The position numbers were made by a program, and so were the translations under genes. From contig JALLLS010000062.1 of NCBI GenBank assembly GCA_025094145.1, forward strand, positions 1-64,000: a DNA stretch of 64,000 nt. The letters run 5' to 3'. The DNA comes from Spinellus fusiger. Its lineage: Eukaryota; Mucoromycota; Mucoromycetes; Mucorales; Phycomycetaceae. Within the stretch, counting starts at the first letter, position 1. Every line of letters begins with the position of its first letter. Positions 24,158-36,293 of this stretch are shown here, in pieces. The notes below the pieces were generated by a model that made no database searches, was not told where the DNA came from, and worked only from the letters and a program-made list of their open reading frames with translations.

Positions 24158-25006
24158 TTAAACATTGACCAGACCAAGAAAACGTTGAAGGCGCTTTGTA
24201 GGAGGAGAAGGAGAAGGCGTGCTAGAATTTAAGGTTGCCGTCTTGAGCAAAGATCCCTGGGACTTGTGCTTTTTGAATTTTCCAAATAGATCTTGAAAAG
24301 AAGAAGTGGCAAGATTGAAACCTGGCTTTGAGCTCCGGAGACTCACAGAAATAGAAGGGTCACGGGAGGAGTAGGCGCTTGCTGTCTCGGGCATGATAGT
24401 CTTGTCACTAGAGTAGATGGAGCCCGTACCACAGGACACAAGAGTCAAGTCCTGCGAGACAGCCGTCTTTAAAGAAGGGGTGGTTGCAGGTGATGCTGTC
24501 TGAATTTCATAAACAGAATCACTGTCAATTTCAGTATCGCTGTCATAGACAATATCAGATTGAGAATTCAGGGTGGCATTCTTCCATGCAAGTGAGTTGT
24601 AGTTGGGCGGTTGCTGATAGAAAGTGTCTTTTTCATGGTAATTCATAGTAACAACCTGAACATCCTCCTCATTGCTATTGATGTTGGGGAATGGATAGGA
24701 AAGATGATAAGGGATGGCAGAGACATCGTTGGCACTGGAAAAGTCCATGGGTGTCAAGGGATAAGGAGAGGAGGGATTGGACTCTGTTTCTGAGGAATAG
24801 TCTTCAGTATCATTGCGTATATCAATGGTGAAGATGCCAGACAGTCTTCCAGTTGCAATGCGTTTGTATTCGACAAAAGAGTCTTTGGTTGCCTGATATC
24901 CCCAATTCACTGTTTCAGGGACCTTAATGTCAGGATTAGAGAGTAGTTTGGAAGGAATGGGTTCACTGGGAAACACAAAATCGCCTGATAAGAAATCAAG
25001 AGACAT
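24158..25006 (-). CDS. Hypothetical Ser-rich, probably disordered protein
   Basis: An intronless frame of 282 codons whose likely start is the ATG at 25006 (MSLDFLSGDFVFPSEPIPSK). An in-frame extension to 25117 would add a hydrophobic stretch but looks like 5'-UTR. I do not recognise a domain. The N-terminal 60 residues look ordered (VPETVNWGYQATKDSFVEY) and are followed by acidic S/T/P-rich sequence with many possible CK2-type sites. The basic C-terminal block SSFQDLFGKFKKHKSQG ends in RLQRFLGLVNV. Codon usage and the absence of stops support a real gene. It could be a lineage-specific regulator; no function is assigned. Confidence 0.7.
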   Translation of the reverse strand: MSLDFLSGDFVFPSEPIPSKLLSNPDIKVPETVNWGYQATKDSFVEYKRIATGRLSGIFTIDIRNDTEDYSSETESNPSSPYPLTPMDFSSANDVSAIPYHLSYPFPNINSNEEDVQVVTMNYHEKDTFYQQPPNYNSLAWKNATLNSQSDIVYDSDTEIDSDSVYEIQTASPATTPSLKTAVSQDLTLVSCGTGSIYSSDKTIMPETASAYSSRDPSISVSLRSSKPGFNLATSSFQDLFGKFKKHKSQGSLLKTATLNSSTPSPSPPTKRLQRFLGLVNV

Positions 25007-28000
25007 GATGGCAGGAGCAAGACAAAGGGAAGGGAGAAGAAAGGAGACTCGACAGGTGTCGGAATAGAGGCGAGAGATAGAGAGTGAGAGGAAAAGACAA
25101 AAAGGCACAGAATACACTCTTTTTATAGCAAGTGCAATGATTAGTACTGATCGACCAAGAAATGAAGAGGAGTACAGGTGGAAAGGAAATGTCGGTGAGC
25201 CAAGTTTCTTTTTTTTTCTCTCTCACTCTCACTCTGTTTCTTATTCTGTAGTGAGCATTTTTCTACTCTTGTTTTTGGGGTGATTTATAGGTATGGCCTT
25301 TCATAGCTTGGATTCCTATAGGAGGGTCTTCTCACCCAACACATGCAGCAGATAATGAGGGCGATACTATAGAGAGTATCTTTATCGTCAATGCCTTTAT
25401 GTTTCTACTTGATGGGAATAAGCCAAGCGTGTTTCCTAAGGACACCCACTAGGAAGAGGTAAAACAGAAACACAATTCCCTCCTGACCTTGTGTACCCTC
25501 CATTGTCAAACATGCACTTACAATGCACTTTGAATATGCACACTTGATAATAAACATACAAGGTTAAGGGTAAAGTTAAAGAGCCATCATGGCAGCAACA
25601 TGATAGAAAACAGTGCTTATTTTACTAGTGTCCAAGAGAACAATAACAACTCTTTATTATTTCCACTGAGTCCATGAAGAGTGCCTGGTGTCCCTACCAA
25701 TGAGCAAAAACAGATAAATGTTTTACTGTATGCCACAAGCACCCTCGATGGGAAAACTTTGACGATGATGAAATCGTAAGTCGTTCTTTATTTTTTATTT
25801 TTCATTTTTCAATAGGATGATTGCTCAAAGGTTGCACACAGACATAGACACAGACACAGACACAGACACAGACACAGACACAGACATAGACATGGACAGG
25901 CCTATTGAGTCACAACCTGAAAAAAGAAAAAAAGTGGAGATACACACTAAAGTTAAGCAAGTATTCCCGCTTTTCATTTGCTATATAGAAAATAGCATTT
26001 CATTGCATCGACAGGAACACATATTAAGCTTATTTATGCCCTTGTTTTTGTCTCTCCACTGTTCCGATAGTCTGCCACTTCATCTTGCTATGCATGGCTA
26101 TAAATAAATAGAGTTCTCGTCTCTTGCGATGTAAAGTAGCCCATGGTGTAGTTGGACTTTAGTAGACAAAAACCCTGTCTTGGAGATAGTCCTCTTCTTT
26201 ACAACTGTACCTGCAGGTGAATGGACCCCTACAGAAGACAGTTTCCTTTTCTATTGTTGAACAGGAAAAAGAAAGAAAGAAAAACAGTGATTGTTTTTTT
26301 TTGGGTGTGTTCTTCTTGACCAATGAATAGTCTAGTGTCTATCAACATGGGAGGATTCTTTAGAGTCATGAACATGGGGTGGCTTTTGCAGTAGTGGAAG
26401 TGGAATGGTGCAGTGAGCGCCACCCTCCTGCTGTGCTCCTCTTTTCTCTTTTCTCTTCTTTTCCTGTTCAACAATAGAAACATGCACATGTCTTTCTCAC
26501 AGTCTTGACTGTTTCATACAAGGAAAGAATGCGCAGCTGTGTACTCCTCTTAACAAAAGAAAGAGTCACTGTTATAGACCGATTGAATCTTAAAGCAGAG
26601 ATGTGTACTCACTCACACTCTTCCCCCTCCTTTATATCTGTATATATTTAGTATTTTAGTATTTTATAGTCTCTTGGTGATAAACAGGTCAAACAATAGC
26701 AGGAGTCTCTATAGACAAAACTGCTATTTCTCATCAGTATAAAGTGGGTGGCTGCTGACAAGGAAGTGATAGCTTAGCACACCTATGCACACAAGTCCAG
26801 AATCACACTCATCTATTTCCCATTGTCATATGAAGATTCTGTTTCAACTTGGCGTATGGGGATCAGTACAAAGATCAATAGGACGTTCTACAAAAGGACT
26901 TGAAATAGACAAACATATGATTGCTTACAAGAAAGAAAGAAAGAAAGAAAGACCAATGAAATGATAAAACATAGTGTAATGAGGGGTGCTCTTAAGAAAC
27001 ATACCAACCTATTAGGCTTTTGGTGTCTATGTAACTCCATTCTCTGTTTCTATTCCTATGACAAAAAGAAACCAGTAATACATCCCAGTTCTAATGTACT
27101 TTTTCAGATTATGTTATTATATTTCAAAACTATAATAACAGCTTGCTATAGAAAACTATTTCTATTTTTGTAGTTTTGCTTATAGATACACTCTGCCTGT
27201 CCATAAATTGGTTGTGTATTTCTATCCAACTGTATTGCATTGAATGGCACTAAGTAGATCTGTTGATTACCAAGATGGTGATATCTACAAAGAACAGATA
27301 ATAAAACGCAACTCTTGATCTATTGTATGGCTATGTTTATGATTCTTACTCTCAAGTTGGATGACTCCAAGCCCAAAGAATGTGTGTGTGTAAGGAATAG
27401 AAGTGTGTGTGTATGTATGTATGTATGTATGTATGTATGTATGTATTTATAAAGATATCTTTTTCTTTAACAATGCCTGCTGTGTTGATCCTTTGCCCAA
27501 AGAGTACAGTCTCTGTTACTATTGTTACCCAGAAAGACAGTAGATTAAACTATAAAATAAATGTTACACCAGAAGGCAGGAGGAGAAGTGGTTGCTGTCA
27601 ATTCTTTCTATGAAAGGAGAAAAAAAAAAGACAAATGGAAGCTTAACAAAGAAATATATATATAGAAATATATGAATATATGAATAGATAGATAGATAGA
27701 TAGATATTCTTGTCCATCCCTTTGGGTCATTCTACTTTTATTCTATTTCTATTTCTTATTCTCTTTTGAATGTCTATTTTCTATTTTACTAATGGATTGT
27801 GTTTTCTGCCATTAGTGTGACATCTTCAGGCGACTAGCGTTTTAATATGAGTTGTATTAATAAACTATGGCTTTTATTATACTATCTCCGCCACATAGCA
27901 ACAATAAAGTGGTCCGTGTCATGTCATTTGTTCCAAAGTTTGTTTGAGGACATTGCTATGGGAATGGTTTGATTTTATTGAAGTCAATGCAAAAATGCAA

Positions 28001-28154
28001 TAAAATAACAGTGGATAAGAGAAAGAGAAAGAGAAAGATGGAAGTGTTAATGAGTTTGTGTGGGTGTATATAAGTGTAGGTGTAATAAGACAGTGGCTGT
28101 AGTGGCTGTAGTGGCTGTAGGGGCTGTAGGGGCTGTAGGGGTAGAAATAAAACA
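25007..28154. other. Long intergenic region without recognised genes
   Basis: I looked on both strands and found no domain-bearing exon. Simple repeats: (cacaga)n at 25845-25888, (aaag)n at 26928-26952, (tatg)n at 27408-27448, (gata)n at 27684-27706, and a 12-bp gtggctgtagtg-like tandem at 28090-28140, just beyond the PKA stop. Confidence 0.5.
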
Positions 28155-28939
28155 TCAAGAGAATTCAGTAAAGAGGTGCTGGTAAGGATCTCCCAAAGAC
28201 TCATCGCCAGCCTCAGCTTCAATCTCGTCTGGATACTTCTCGAAATTACTCGTGTCTCCTGGATGACGGTAGAGCGGAACGATCGGTGCCTAGGCCATAA
28301 ACACAGTAAGTCCATCTGTCCCTGTATTCTCTCCCTAATCTTATAGGGTTCTCTTCTCTCCATTTGACTTTACCCGCACGTTCTTTTCCAGCAAACCTAT
28401 CCAGTCCACCCCTCTAAACCACTTGTGCCGTTTTACTTCTTCTGATCCACCCTTTGTAAATGATGTATAATAATAAAATGTTAGTGTGCCATGGAGAGGA
28501 CACAAAGAACACAAAGAACACAAAAGACACTTACCACGAGATTCCCTAACCGTTTACTCCAATCACCTACTAAAAGCCGCTTCAAAAGATCCTTGGCCAG
28601 TGGATCGAAATGAGCAGGAAACCGAACTTTTCCTGCCAAGATCTTTTCATAAATACCAAAAGAATGGTCATCAAAAAAGGGCGGGTAACTATGTTCTGAT
28701 ATTTAGCGTCTTGGCACAAGTCAATTGAGCTGTAAAGAGAGTCATTACCCTGCCAACATTTCAAAGATAAGAATTCCAAGAGCCCACCAATCCACGGGTT
28801 TTCCATGGCCTTTGGATTGAATGATTTCAGGTGCAAGGTATTCTGGAGTACCACACAATGTCCATGTTCTATACATAAAATCCACAGTGAACAAGTGTTT
28901 TTATTATTTTCGTTATTTTCGTTATTATTATTATTATTT

Positions 28940-28997
<58 letters not shown>

Positions 28998-29903
28998 CCA
29001 TATGTATATTTACCTTTGTACAATCTTCTTTGCGAACCCAAAGTCAGTGATCTTGATATGTCCCTGATGATCCACTAACAAATTCTCGGGTTTAAGATCA
29101 CGGTAAATAATGTCCTTGGCATGCAAGTATTCAATTGCCAAGACAATCTCTGATGCATAGAAGCGTGTCATGTCATTGGTGAATCTTCCTGCCTTGCGTA
29201 AATGAGAAAAGAGTTCTCCACCCACAACATATTCCAGCAACATGTAGAGATTTGTCTCATCCTGGAAAGTGCAGAAGCTATAAGATTCCCATCATTGAGG
29301 GTGTGATGTGAATAACCCACAGTAGCAACCGCAACAACCGCAACAACCACCACCTGTAACTTACAGATCCACAACAAATGGGAATCGAACAGACGCCAAG
29401 ATCTGTTTTTCAGACATAAGATGTTCTACCTGCTTTAATCGCACCACTTCTGACTTTTTTAATACTTTCATAGCATAGTATTTGCTGGTTGTTTTGAATT
29501 TAGTCAGATAGACTCTTCCAAAGGTGCCTGTGCCTAGTGTATCGAGCAACTCAAAGTCTTCAAGGCCAAACGATGGCTGAGCAACATAGACAGGTGGGCG
29601 TGCGTGGTAGTATTGCAGTTTGCCTGCCTGCTGTTGCTGGTAGATGGACTGGGCAGCTGTGGCAGGTGGTTGAGGAAGCCCTGCCAGTGGGTGGTCCGGT
29701 GGGAAGGGAGACTCCCGTTTGATAGTATTGCTGGTTATGCGGGCTGCTTGTCGGGGACTTTCAAGGTAGACAGTGTGATGGCCTAGTGTTGGCTGAGGAG
29801 GTCGGTTGTTCAGTGCATCGAGTGGATGAGGCTTGTTGATGAAGGATGAGATGGGTGCCTTTGGTTCGTCTCTTTTGTACTGTTTCTCAGGAATAGGGTC
29901 CAT
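28155..29903 (-). CDS. pkaC: cAMP-dependent protein kinase catalytic subunit
   Basis: AGC-family Ser/Thr kinase, effector of cAMP signalling when released from the regulatory subunit. The start is the ATG at 29903. A ~110-residue proline/glutamine-rich N-terminal extension precedes the kinase domain. Visible elements in order: glycine loop [11 protein letters not shown], catalytic lysine [22 protein letters not shown], hinge [20 protein letters not shown], catalytic loop [10 protein letters not shown] (YRD form as in PKA), DFGFAKK, activation loop [38 protein letters not shown] and the C-tail ending HLFTEFS with the hydrophobic FxxF. A long (ATT)n tract lies in the intron between KKIVQR and TWTLCGT. 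At least six exons. Upstream ric8 makes a G-protein/cAMP theme tempting, but the genes are 22 kb apart. Confidence 0.95.
28914..28997. repeat. (ATT)n microsatellite in PKA intron
   Basis: About 25 tandem att units with a few interruptions, located inside the intron that separates the DFG exon from the activation-loop exon of the PKA gene. Confidence 0.9.
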
Positions 29904-31087
29904 AACCACTCACACAAACTCACACACTGTAGAAAGAGAAGGATGAGATGACTGTTCTTTTTCTTTCTTTCTTTCTTCTATCATGGCCTGGGATTCCTCT
30001 TTTTCTTTCTTTACTTTATAGCACCCACTTATTAATAACAGCAGCTGTTATTATTTTACCTTGGACAATGAAGAAAAGAAGAATAGAAAGAAGAATAGAA
30101 AGAAGAATAGAAAGAAGAAGAAGAGTAGAAAGAAGAGTAGAAAGAAAAACTAAATAAATGGCAGACAGAAATAAATAATAATCCATCTCTAAAAATAAGC
30201 ATCACTAAAAAAGGGCCTCACTAAGTGTCTCTGCTGGAGAAACTCAATCGACACCCTCATGTGTCCCTTGTTTGGATGAATTGAGCTTACCTATAGCAAG
30301 TTTTTGTTTTGTTTTCTCTCTTGTGGGTGAGCAAAATAGATGAAAACACGCGCACATCACACAATTGCGGCAAGTTGCACACACAGCACTGCCCTTGATG
30401 CTACTGAGTCAATGAATTTCCGTATTTGACTTTGAATTCTTCCTGCTAAATAAAGTGTAGTGAGCAGAAAGAGGAGAGAGAGAGATTGAGATTGAGAGAT
30501 TGAGAGAGAGAGGATAGATCCATAGATAAGATCCATAAAGCCCATAAAGCCCATAAAGCCCATAGAACCCATACTATCAGGTCATAAGCTACTCTATAGA
30601 AATGCTAGTAATAAATAAAAACTACACAGCAGCTACTTCTTTATTTGATAGTGTCCAACCTATGGACCAAGGAAGAAACATCTTCACTCTCTATAACAAA
30701 AAGAGAAATCCATCCGTAAGAGTCCCTCTCCTACAGTCTCACCAAGCCACTCCCTCCACCAGCCATGAACACAGACCCTTTTCATAGTGTTCTATACAAC
30801 ACTACCAATACCGTTGAAGCAGTGTACACCAACACTTGTCCATCTCTCCAATGACCCCAATGCTAACCCGTCACATCTATGACGTAGTAACAAACATGGA
30901 AAATTTCATCTTCCATCCCCTCCATAGACACACGCTGTACTTTGGCAGAGGCACACCTTGGACACGTTGCAAACTCCCCTTTCTTTCTTTTTTTTGTTCA
31001 GTTCCAGCACTCATTTCAGTGTTGCCTTGTATTTGCCTGTCTGTTTTCTCTCTCTCCCTCTCTTTTTAAACACGCGATCTTGCTCTT
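29904..31087. other. Divergent upstream region of PKA and snu114
   Basis: No coding evidence. It contains aagaatagaaag-type tandem repeats (30073-30145), a GA/ttga run (30470-30505) and a 9-bp cccataaag tandem (30535-30565). Both flanking genes point away, so it should hold both promoters. Confidence 0.55.
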
Positions 31088-34000
31088 ATGGACGATTCTC
31101 TTTACGATGAGTTTGGAAACTACCTTGGTCCAGAGGTAGAAGAGGATGATGATCTGGATATAGAAGAACAACACGACATGCACACCATGGACACAGCGTC
31201 AGAAGAAGAACCAGACCAGGACGAACAAAACGAAAGCGCCCTCATGGTGGTGGATGGTAAGTGAGTGCTCTTTACCACTAAAGCAAGACTCACACCGCCT
31301 TTATAAAGACATTCCTGCCAACCAGATAGTGCTCCATGAAGACAAAAAGTACTATCCTTCTGCAGAAGAGGTGTATGGTCCTGATGTGGAGGCCTTGGTG
31401 CAGGAGGAAGACACACAGCCACTCTCCGAGCCTATCGTAGCCCCTATTAAAGTACGCAAGTTCCATGTCAGTGAGAAGGATTTGCCAGAGACACGCTACA
31501 GCAAAGAGTGAGTTTCTGTAACAGACACACATGTGTAGAACACAATGGGGTCTGTTAGGAGGATTTATTGTATTTTTTTATTTTTTATTTTTTATTTAAA
31601 AAAAAAAGAAGAGGAGAAGAAGGAACTTATGCTCTTCTGTACTAGGTTCATGATGGATATGATGAGCTTCCCCGAGTTATCTCGTAATGTGGCTATTGTA
31701 GGTCATTTGCACCACGGAAAAACTTCCTTTGTCGATATGTTGGTGGCAGAAACACACAATATTGCTATTAATGTGGATCAACCGGTAAAAAAAATCAGTG
31801 CTCATGCCGATCCCTGTCACTTATGCATTGGACTAGGAACGCTATACAGACACACATGTGTTGGAGAGAGAGCGTGGTGTGAGTATCAAGAGCATGCCCA
31901 TGACATTGGTGATGCAGGATCTTAATGAAAAGTCCTATCTTCTGAACATCATGGACACACCTGGTAAGTGTCTTGCTCACCAAGAAAGAACCCACCGACT
32001 CACGTTGCTCCAGGACACACCAACTTCATTGATGAGACTGTGGCTGCCACTCGTCTTTGTGATGGTGCTGTGGTGGTGGTGGATGTCATTGAGGGTGTCA
32101 TGGTCAACACAGAGCAGGTGATTAAGCACTGTATCCGTGAAAAGTTGACAATGACACTGGTTGTGAACAAGATGGATCGCTTGATGCTTGAACTCAAACT
32201 ACCACCTACCGATGCCTACTTCAAGTTGCGTCATACCATTGAAGAAGTCAACACAGTCATCAGGTAACAGAAACACCCCTTCTTTAGGTTGGAGGTGTAC
32301 TTAAGATTCTGTAGAAACACACCGGGAGGAGAGGGGATTCGTTTGTCCCCAGAACTTGGCAATGTCTGTTTTGCCTCTAGTCAGACTGGATGGTGTTTTA
32401 CACTGACCTCATTCGCAAGACTGTATGCTGATTCCTATGGTAAACACATCTCCACACCAAGAAGAAAGAAAGAAGAAAGAGAGAGAGAGAATCGCTTGTA
32501 ACATTTAACTTATCATAGAAACCGAAATTGATCCCGAGGAATTCAGTAAGCGTCTCTGGGGCGATATCTTTGTCGACCCCACCAAAAACACCTTCCATCG
32601 CAAGCCACAGGGAGAAGGCAGCAAACGCGCTTTTATTCACTTTATTCTCGAACCCCTGTACAAACTGTACACCCAGATCATTGGCGAAGACACCAAAGAA
32701 CTTCGACGCACCCTGCGCTCATTGAGCATCCACCTCAAGGAAAAGGAGTTTGGCCTCAATGTCAAGGTCCTTCTTCGCCTTGTTCTTGCCCAGTTCTTTG
32801 GCCCACCTGCTGCCTTTGTAGAAATGCTTGTCAAACACATCCCTTCTCCTCTCGCCAACGCTCGCCAGAAGATCCAACACATCTACTCTGGCCCCATGGA
32901 CAGCGAGGTGGCCAGAGCCATGCAGCAGTGTGATCCCAACGGTCCCTTGATGATTCAAATTACCAAACTCTACGACACAGACGCCACCTCCTTTGATGCC
33001 TTTGGACGTGTCATGAGTGGCTCGATCAAGGCAGGCCAGGTGGTGCGTGTGCTGGGAGAGAGCTACTCCATTGACGACGAAGAAGACATGACCCTGCAAA
33101 AGGTATCCAATGTATGGATCTATGAATCACGGTACCGCATGGAGGTCGAGGGGGTGCCTGCAGGTGGCTGGGTGCTGCTGGGAGGCATCGACAGCTCCAT
33201 TATCAAAACAGCCACCGTCGTGCAACAAAAGTGGCGTGAGGAGGCCTACATCTTCCGTCCTCTGCGGTTCCCTACCGCCGCCACGCTCAAGGTCGCCATT
33301 GAGCCCGTCAATCCCTCGGAGCTGCCCAAGATGTTGGACGGTCTGCGCAAAGTCAACAAGAGCTATCCTATTGTTGTCACCAAGGTGGAGGAGTCGGGTG
33401 AGCACATTATTCTTGGCACAGGCGAATTGTACCTGGACTGTGTCCTGCATGATCTGCGTCGTATGTATGCAGAAATTGAACTCAAGGTGGCAGACCCAGT
33501 GGTGCGCTTCTGTGAGACCGTGGTGGAGACGTCTGCTCTCAAGTGTTTTGCAGAGACACCCAACAAGAAGAACAAACTGACACTGATTGCAGAGCCTCTG
33601 GAAAAGGGGCTGGTGGAGGACATTGAGACGGGCGAAATCAGTATTCGTGATTCTCCACGTGTGTTGGGCCAGTTCTTTGAAACGAAATACCAGTGGGATG
33701 TTCTTGCTGCACGGTCAATATGGGCGTTTGGTCCTGATGACATGGGACCCAACATTCTTATGGACGACACATTGCCCTCGGAAGTAGACAAGAAGCTGCT
33801 ATATTCTGTCAAGGATTCCATCAAACAGGGATTCCAATGGGGCACACGCGAGGGTCCTCTTTGTGATGAGCCCATTCGTAATGTTAAATTCAAGATCCTC
33901 GATGCTGTGTTGGCCAATGAGCCCATCTACAGAGGAGGAGGACAGATCATTCCTACCGCACGACGTGTCTGCTACTCTTCCTTTTTGACGGCCACTCCTC

Positions 34001-34531
34001 GATTGATGGAGCCTGTTTATTTTGTTGAGATTCAGGCACCTGCAGATTGTGTGTCTGCTGTCTATGCTGTTTTGCAGAGACGCAGAGGACATGTCACGCA
34101 AGACCTTCCTAAGCCTGGTTCGCCATTGTACACTGTCAAGGCCTATATTCCTGTCATTGATTCGTGTGGTTTTGAGACAGATCTGCGTACCCACACACAG
34201 GGACAGGCCTTTTGTCAGCAGATATTTGATCACTGGCAGATTGTGCCTGGAGATCCCCTTGATTCGAGTATTGTATTACGACCTCTTGAGCCTAGTCCAG
34301 GACAGTATTTGGCAAGAGACTTTATGGTGAAGACAAGAAGAAGAAAGGTAAGGGGATTCTTTCCGAGTAAAAAAAAAGAGAGAGAGAGAGAAGAATGGTG
34401 AGGTCTGACTGTATCTGCTTTTGTAGGGATTATCGGAAGATGTTAGCATTAACAAGTACTTTGATGATCCTATGCTTCTTGCATTGGCTCAGAGTGATGT
34501 CTTGACTGGTATTTATGGTTCTGCATCCTAA
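31088..34531 (+). CDS. snu114: U5 snRNP GTPase Snu114 / EFTUD2
   Basis: EF-2-like GTPase of the U5 snRNP that controls Brr2 and spliceosome activation/disassembly. The start [18 protein letters not shown] is the family's conserved N-terminus, followed by an acidic region, [33 protein letters not shown], and the GTPase domain: G1 [26 protein letters not shown] then [20 protein letters not shown], and G4 VVNKMDRL. A large exon (32722 to about 34350) covers domains II-V with [20 protein letters not shown] and [16 protein letters not shown]. The last exon ends [15 protein letters not shown] (34529-34531). The first intron is very short (about 31-37 nt, exact sites ambiguous). Coding GC is clearly higher in the big exon than in flanking DNA. 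Confidence 0.96.
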
Positions 34532-34642
34532 GCTAATGTTGTAGAAAATAGTAATAGTAATTAAAAAAAAGAAAGAAAGCAAATCAAAAGGAAATGTAGA
34601 CGAGACTAGTGTTGTGCATGACACTGTTTATTTGTGTGTACG

Positions 34643-34677
<35 letters not shown>

Positions 34678-35091
34678 TGTGTGTTGTGTGTAGTGTGTAT
34701 GACTATTACAGCTGCTGCTACAGAGTAGAATAGAGTCAATGTGCCAATAGAAATAGGATCAGGAAGAAGGAAAACAGTGTAAGAAAAGTGACAATGGTAG
34801 TGTTACTTTATGTTGTTTTTGATATAGAAATGGCACTATAAAAAGAGGACAAGGCATAAAATGAGAGAGAGAGTGTGTGTGTGTGTAGGTTGGTAGGTAT
34901 GAGTAAGCATATACAAAATAAATGCAAGAAACAAAACAAAAAGAAAACAAACAAAAGAAAAGAAAAAAGAGCACAACAAAAGCAAGAGCAGCAGAGATAG
35001 ACTTGCTGATATAAATATCAGAGCAAGAAGAACATTTACATAGGGGTATATAAAGACAGTTGGAAGGGTTTGTCCATACTGGAGGTACGAA
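34532..35091. other. Convergent intergenic region snu114 / bHLH
   Basis: 3' flanks of two convergent genes. It contains AT and GT dinucleotide runs (34643-34690) and an aaac/aaag-rich stretch (34925-34985). No gene seen. Confidence 0.55.
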
Positions 35092-36293
35092 TTAAAGGGT
35101 GTTCATCTGATACATCTTCTCTAGTGCTTGCTTCTGAAGCACATTCTCTCGGAACCTAGTCATGTTTATAAGCTAAAGGTGAACTGCACAAGGACTTACT
35201 TTCTCAACTGCTTATTCTCTGCCATAAGACTATCAAGTTCAGTAATGATGGCCATTTGCATGTTCTTAAGATGTTGAATATGTTGAACAGCTAATAGATC
35301 ACCATAGCAACAACAGTCAGCCATTTACAAACTGATGTTCATGTTACTCCCTTACCTCTATGCAAAAGAGCCACTTTACTCATCTTCTTATTGACACAGG
35401 CAGGCAATTCATTTCTTAGCTCTTCAAAACCATCTTTAATCTGTGCTCTTCGTTTCTGTTCCGACTGGATATGAATCTGCCGTCTTATCTCAGCATTCGA
35501 AAGTGAATGGTAACTTGTCTGAAGATGAGTAACAGAAGAGAGAGAGAAAGAAAGAAGAAAAAAAGAATGGACATCTCTTAGGGCCTCTTCCTTCTTACCT
35601 GTAATTCTTCTCTTCCATCTCCTGTTGCCATGACGGTGGGTGGGGATCCTCCAGCCTACAAGGAAGAGAGAGCGTGGACAGAGACACCGGGGCGTCTGAT
35701 CTGGTGTCGGGGGGATGGGTCTCTACAAGATACTGTCGCTTTCTTCTGCCCATTTCCATGACAGGTGGCTCATAGTGCTCTTTGGATGGAGGCGTCACTC
35801 CATATCCAGTGGACATGGATGATTTCTTTGTCTCTCCCTGTGTCGATGGATAGGAAGAATGAGAAGAAGGAGGGTAGGAAGAAGGAGAGGCATTGGATGT
35901 AGGTGAGCAGGGTAGGAAGTGGGCTATAGAGAGAGGCACTGAGGTAGGCTGTATTGATGCTGGAAGGAAGGGAGGTGAGGGACAGGATAGAAATGGCAGT
36001 GGTGTTTCTGGACTGCTGTGTGTAGAGCGCAATGAAGGGTAGGTGTGGAAGAGGTGTGGGTAGGTGTGGACAGTCATTGCATTGGAAGATAGCAGAGGAG
36101 TGGAAGTGATTGAGGAGGCATCTTTGGATACACCAAGGGAACTGCTGGTAGTGTAGTTTGGGAACAGTGCGTTATTGGAGATCAGATCATTGACAGGAGG
36201 ACGATGGGTTATTGACAGATCCTCCAAAGTGCCTGTTTTTTTTTCAATACAAGGTGAGATTCTTTTCTTTTCTTTCGGAAAAGATCCGGCCAT
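35092..36293 (-). CDS. bHLH transcription factor
   Basis: The first coding exon (36293 to about 35600) encodes a Pro/Ser-rich, low-complexity region. Three further exons encode a basic helix-loop-helix domain: basic region and helix 1 RRQIHIQSEQKRRAQIKDGF then EELRNELP, loop CVNKKMSK, helix 2 VALLHRAVQHIQHLKNM, followed by a leucine-zipper-like helix (MAIITELDSLMAENKQLRKF) and a short tail ending MNTL-stop at 35092. The H..E..RR basic residues are those that contact E-box DNA. The zipper suggests a Max/Mlx-like bHLH-Zip dimer, by inference. An upstream open exon (36634-36517) with a good gtaatg donor could be the true 5' exon, spliced to about 36276; in that case the start would be at 36634. 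Confidence 0.85.

Noticed and set aside
25817..26107. Open frame starting MIAQRLHTDIDTDTD
   Set aside because: The repeat (cacaga)n drives the frame; no domain, no conserved flank, no splice context.
26140..26225. tRNA-like start (agcccatggtgtagttgga)
   Set aside because: No matching acceptor stem, anticodon arm or GGTTCRANNCC B box downstream.
28582..29078. Asn-, Tyr- or Leu-homopolymer open frames
   Set aside because: They are translations of the (ATT)n intronic repeat of the PKA gene.
32719..34233. Several minus-strand open frames over snu114
   Set aside because: Antisense shadows of a conserved, GC-rich coding exon with a complete EF-2-like domain on the plus strand.
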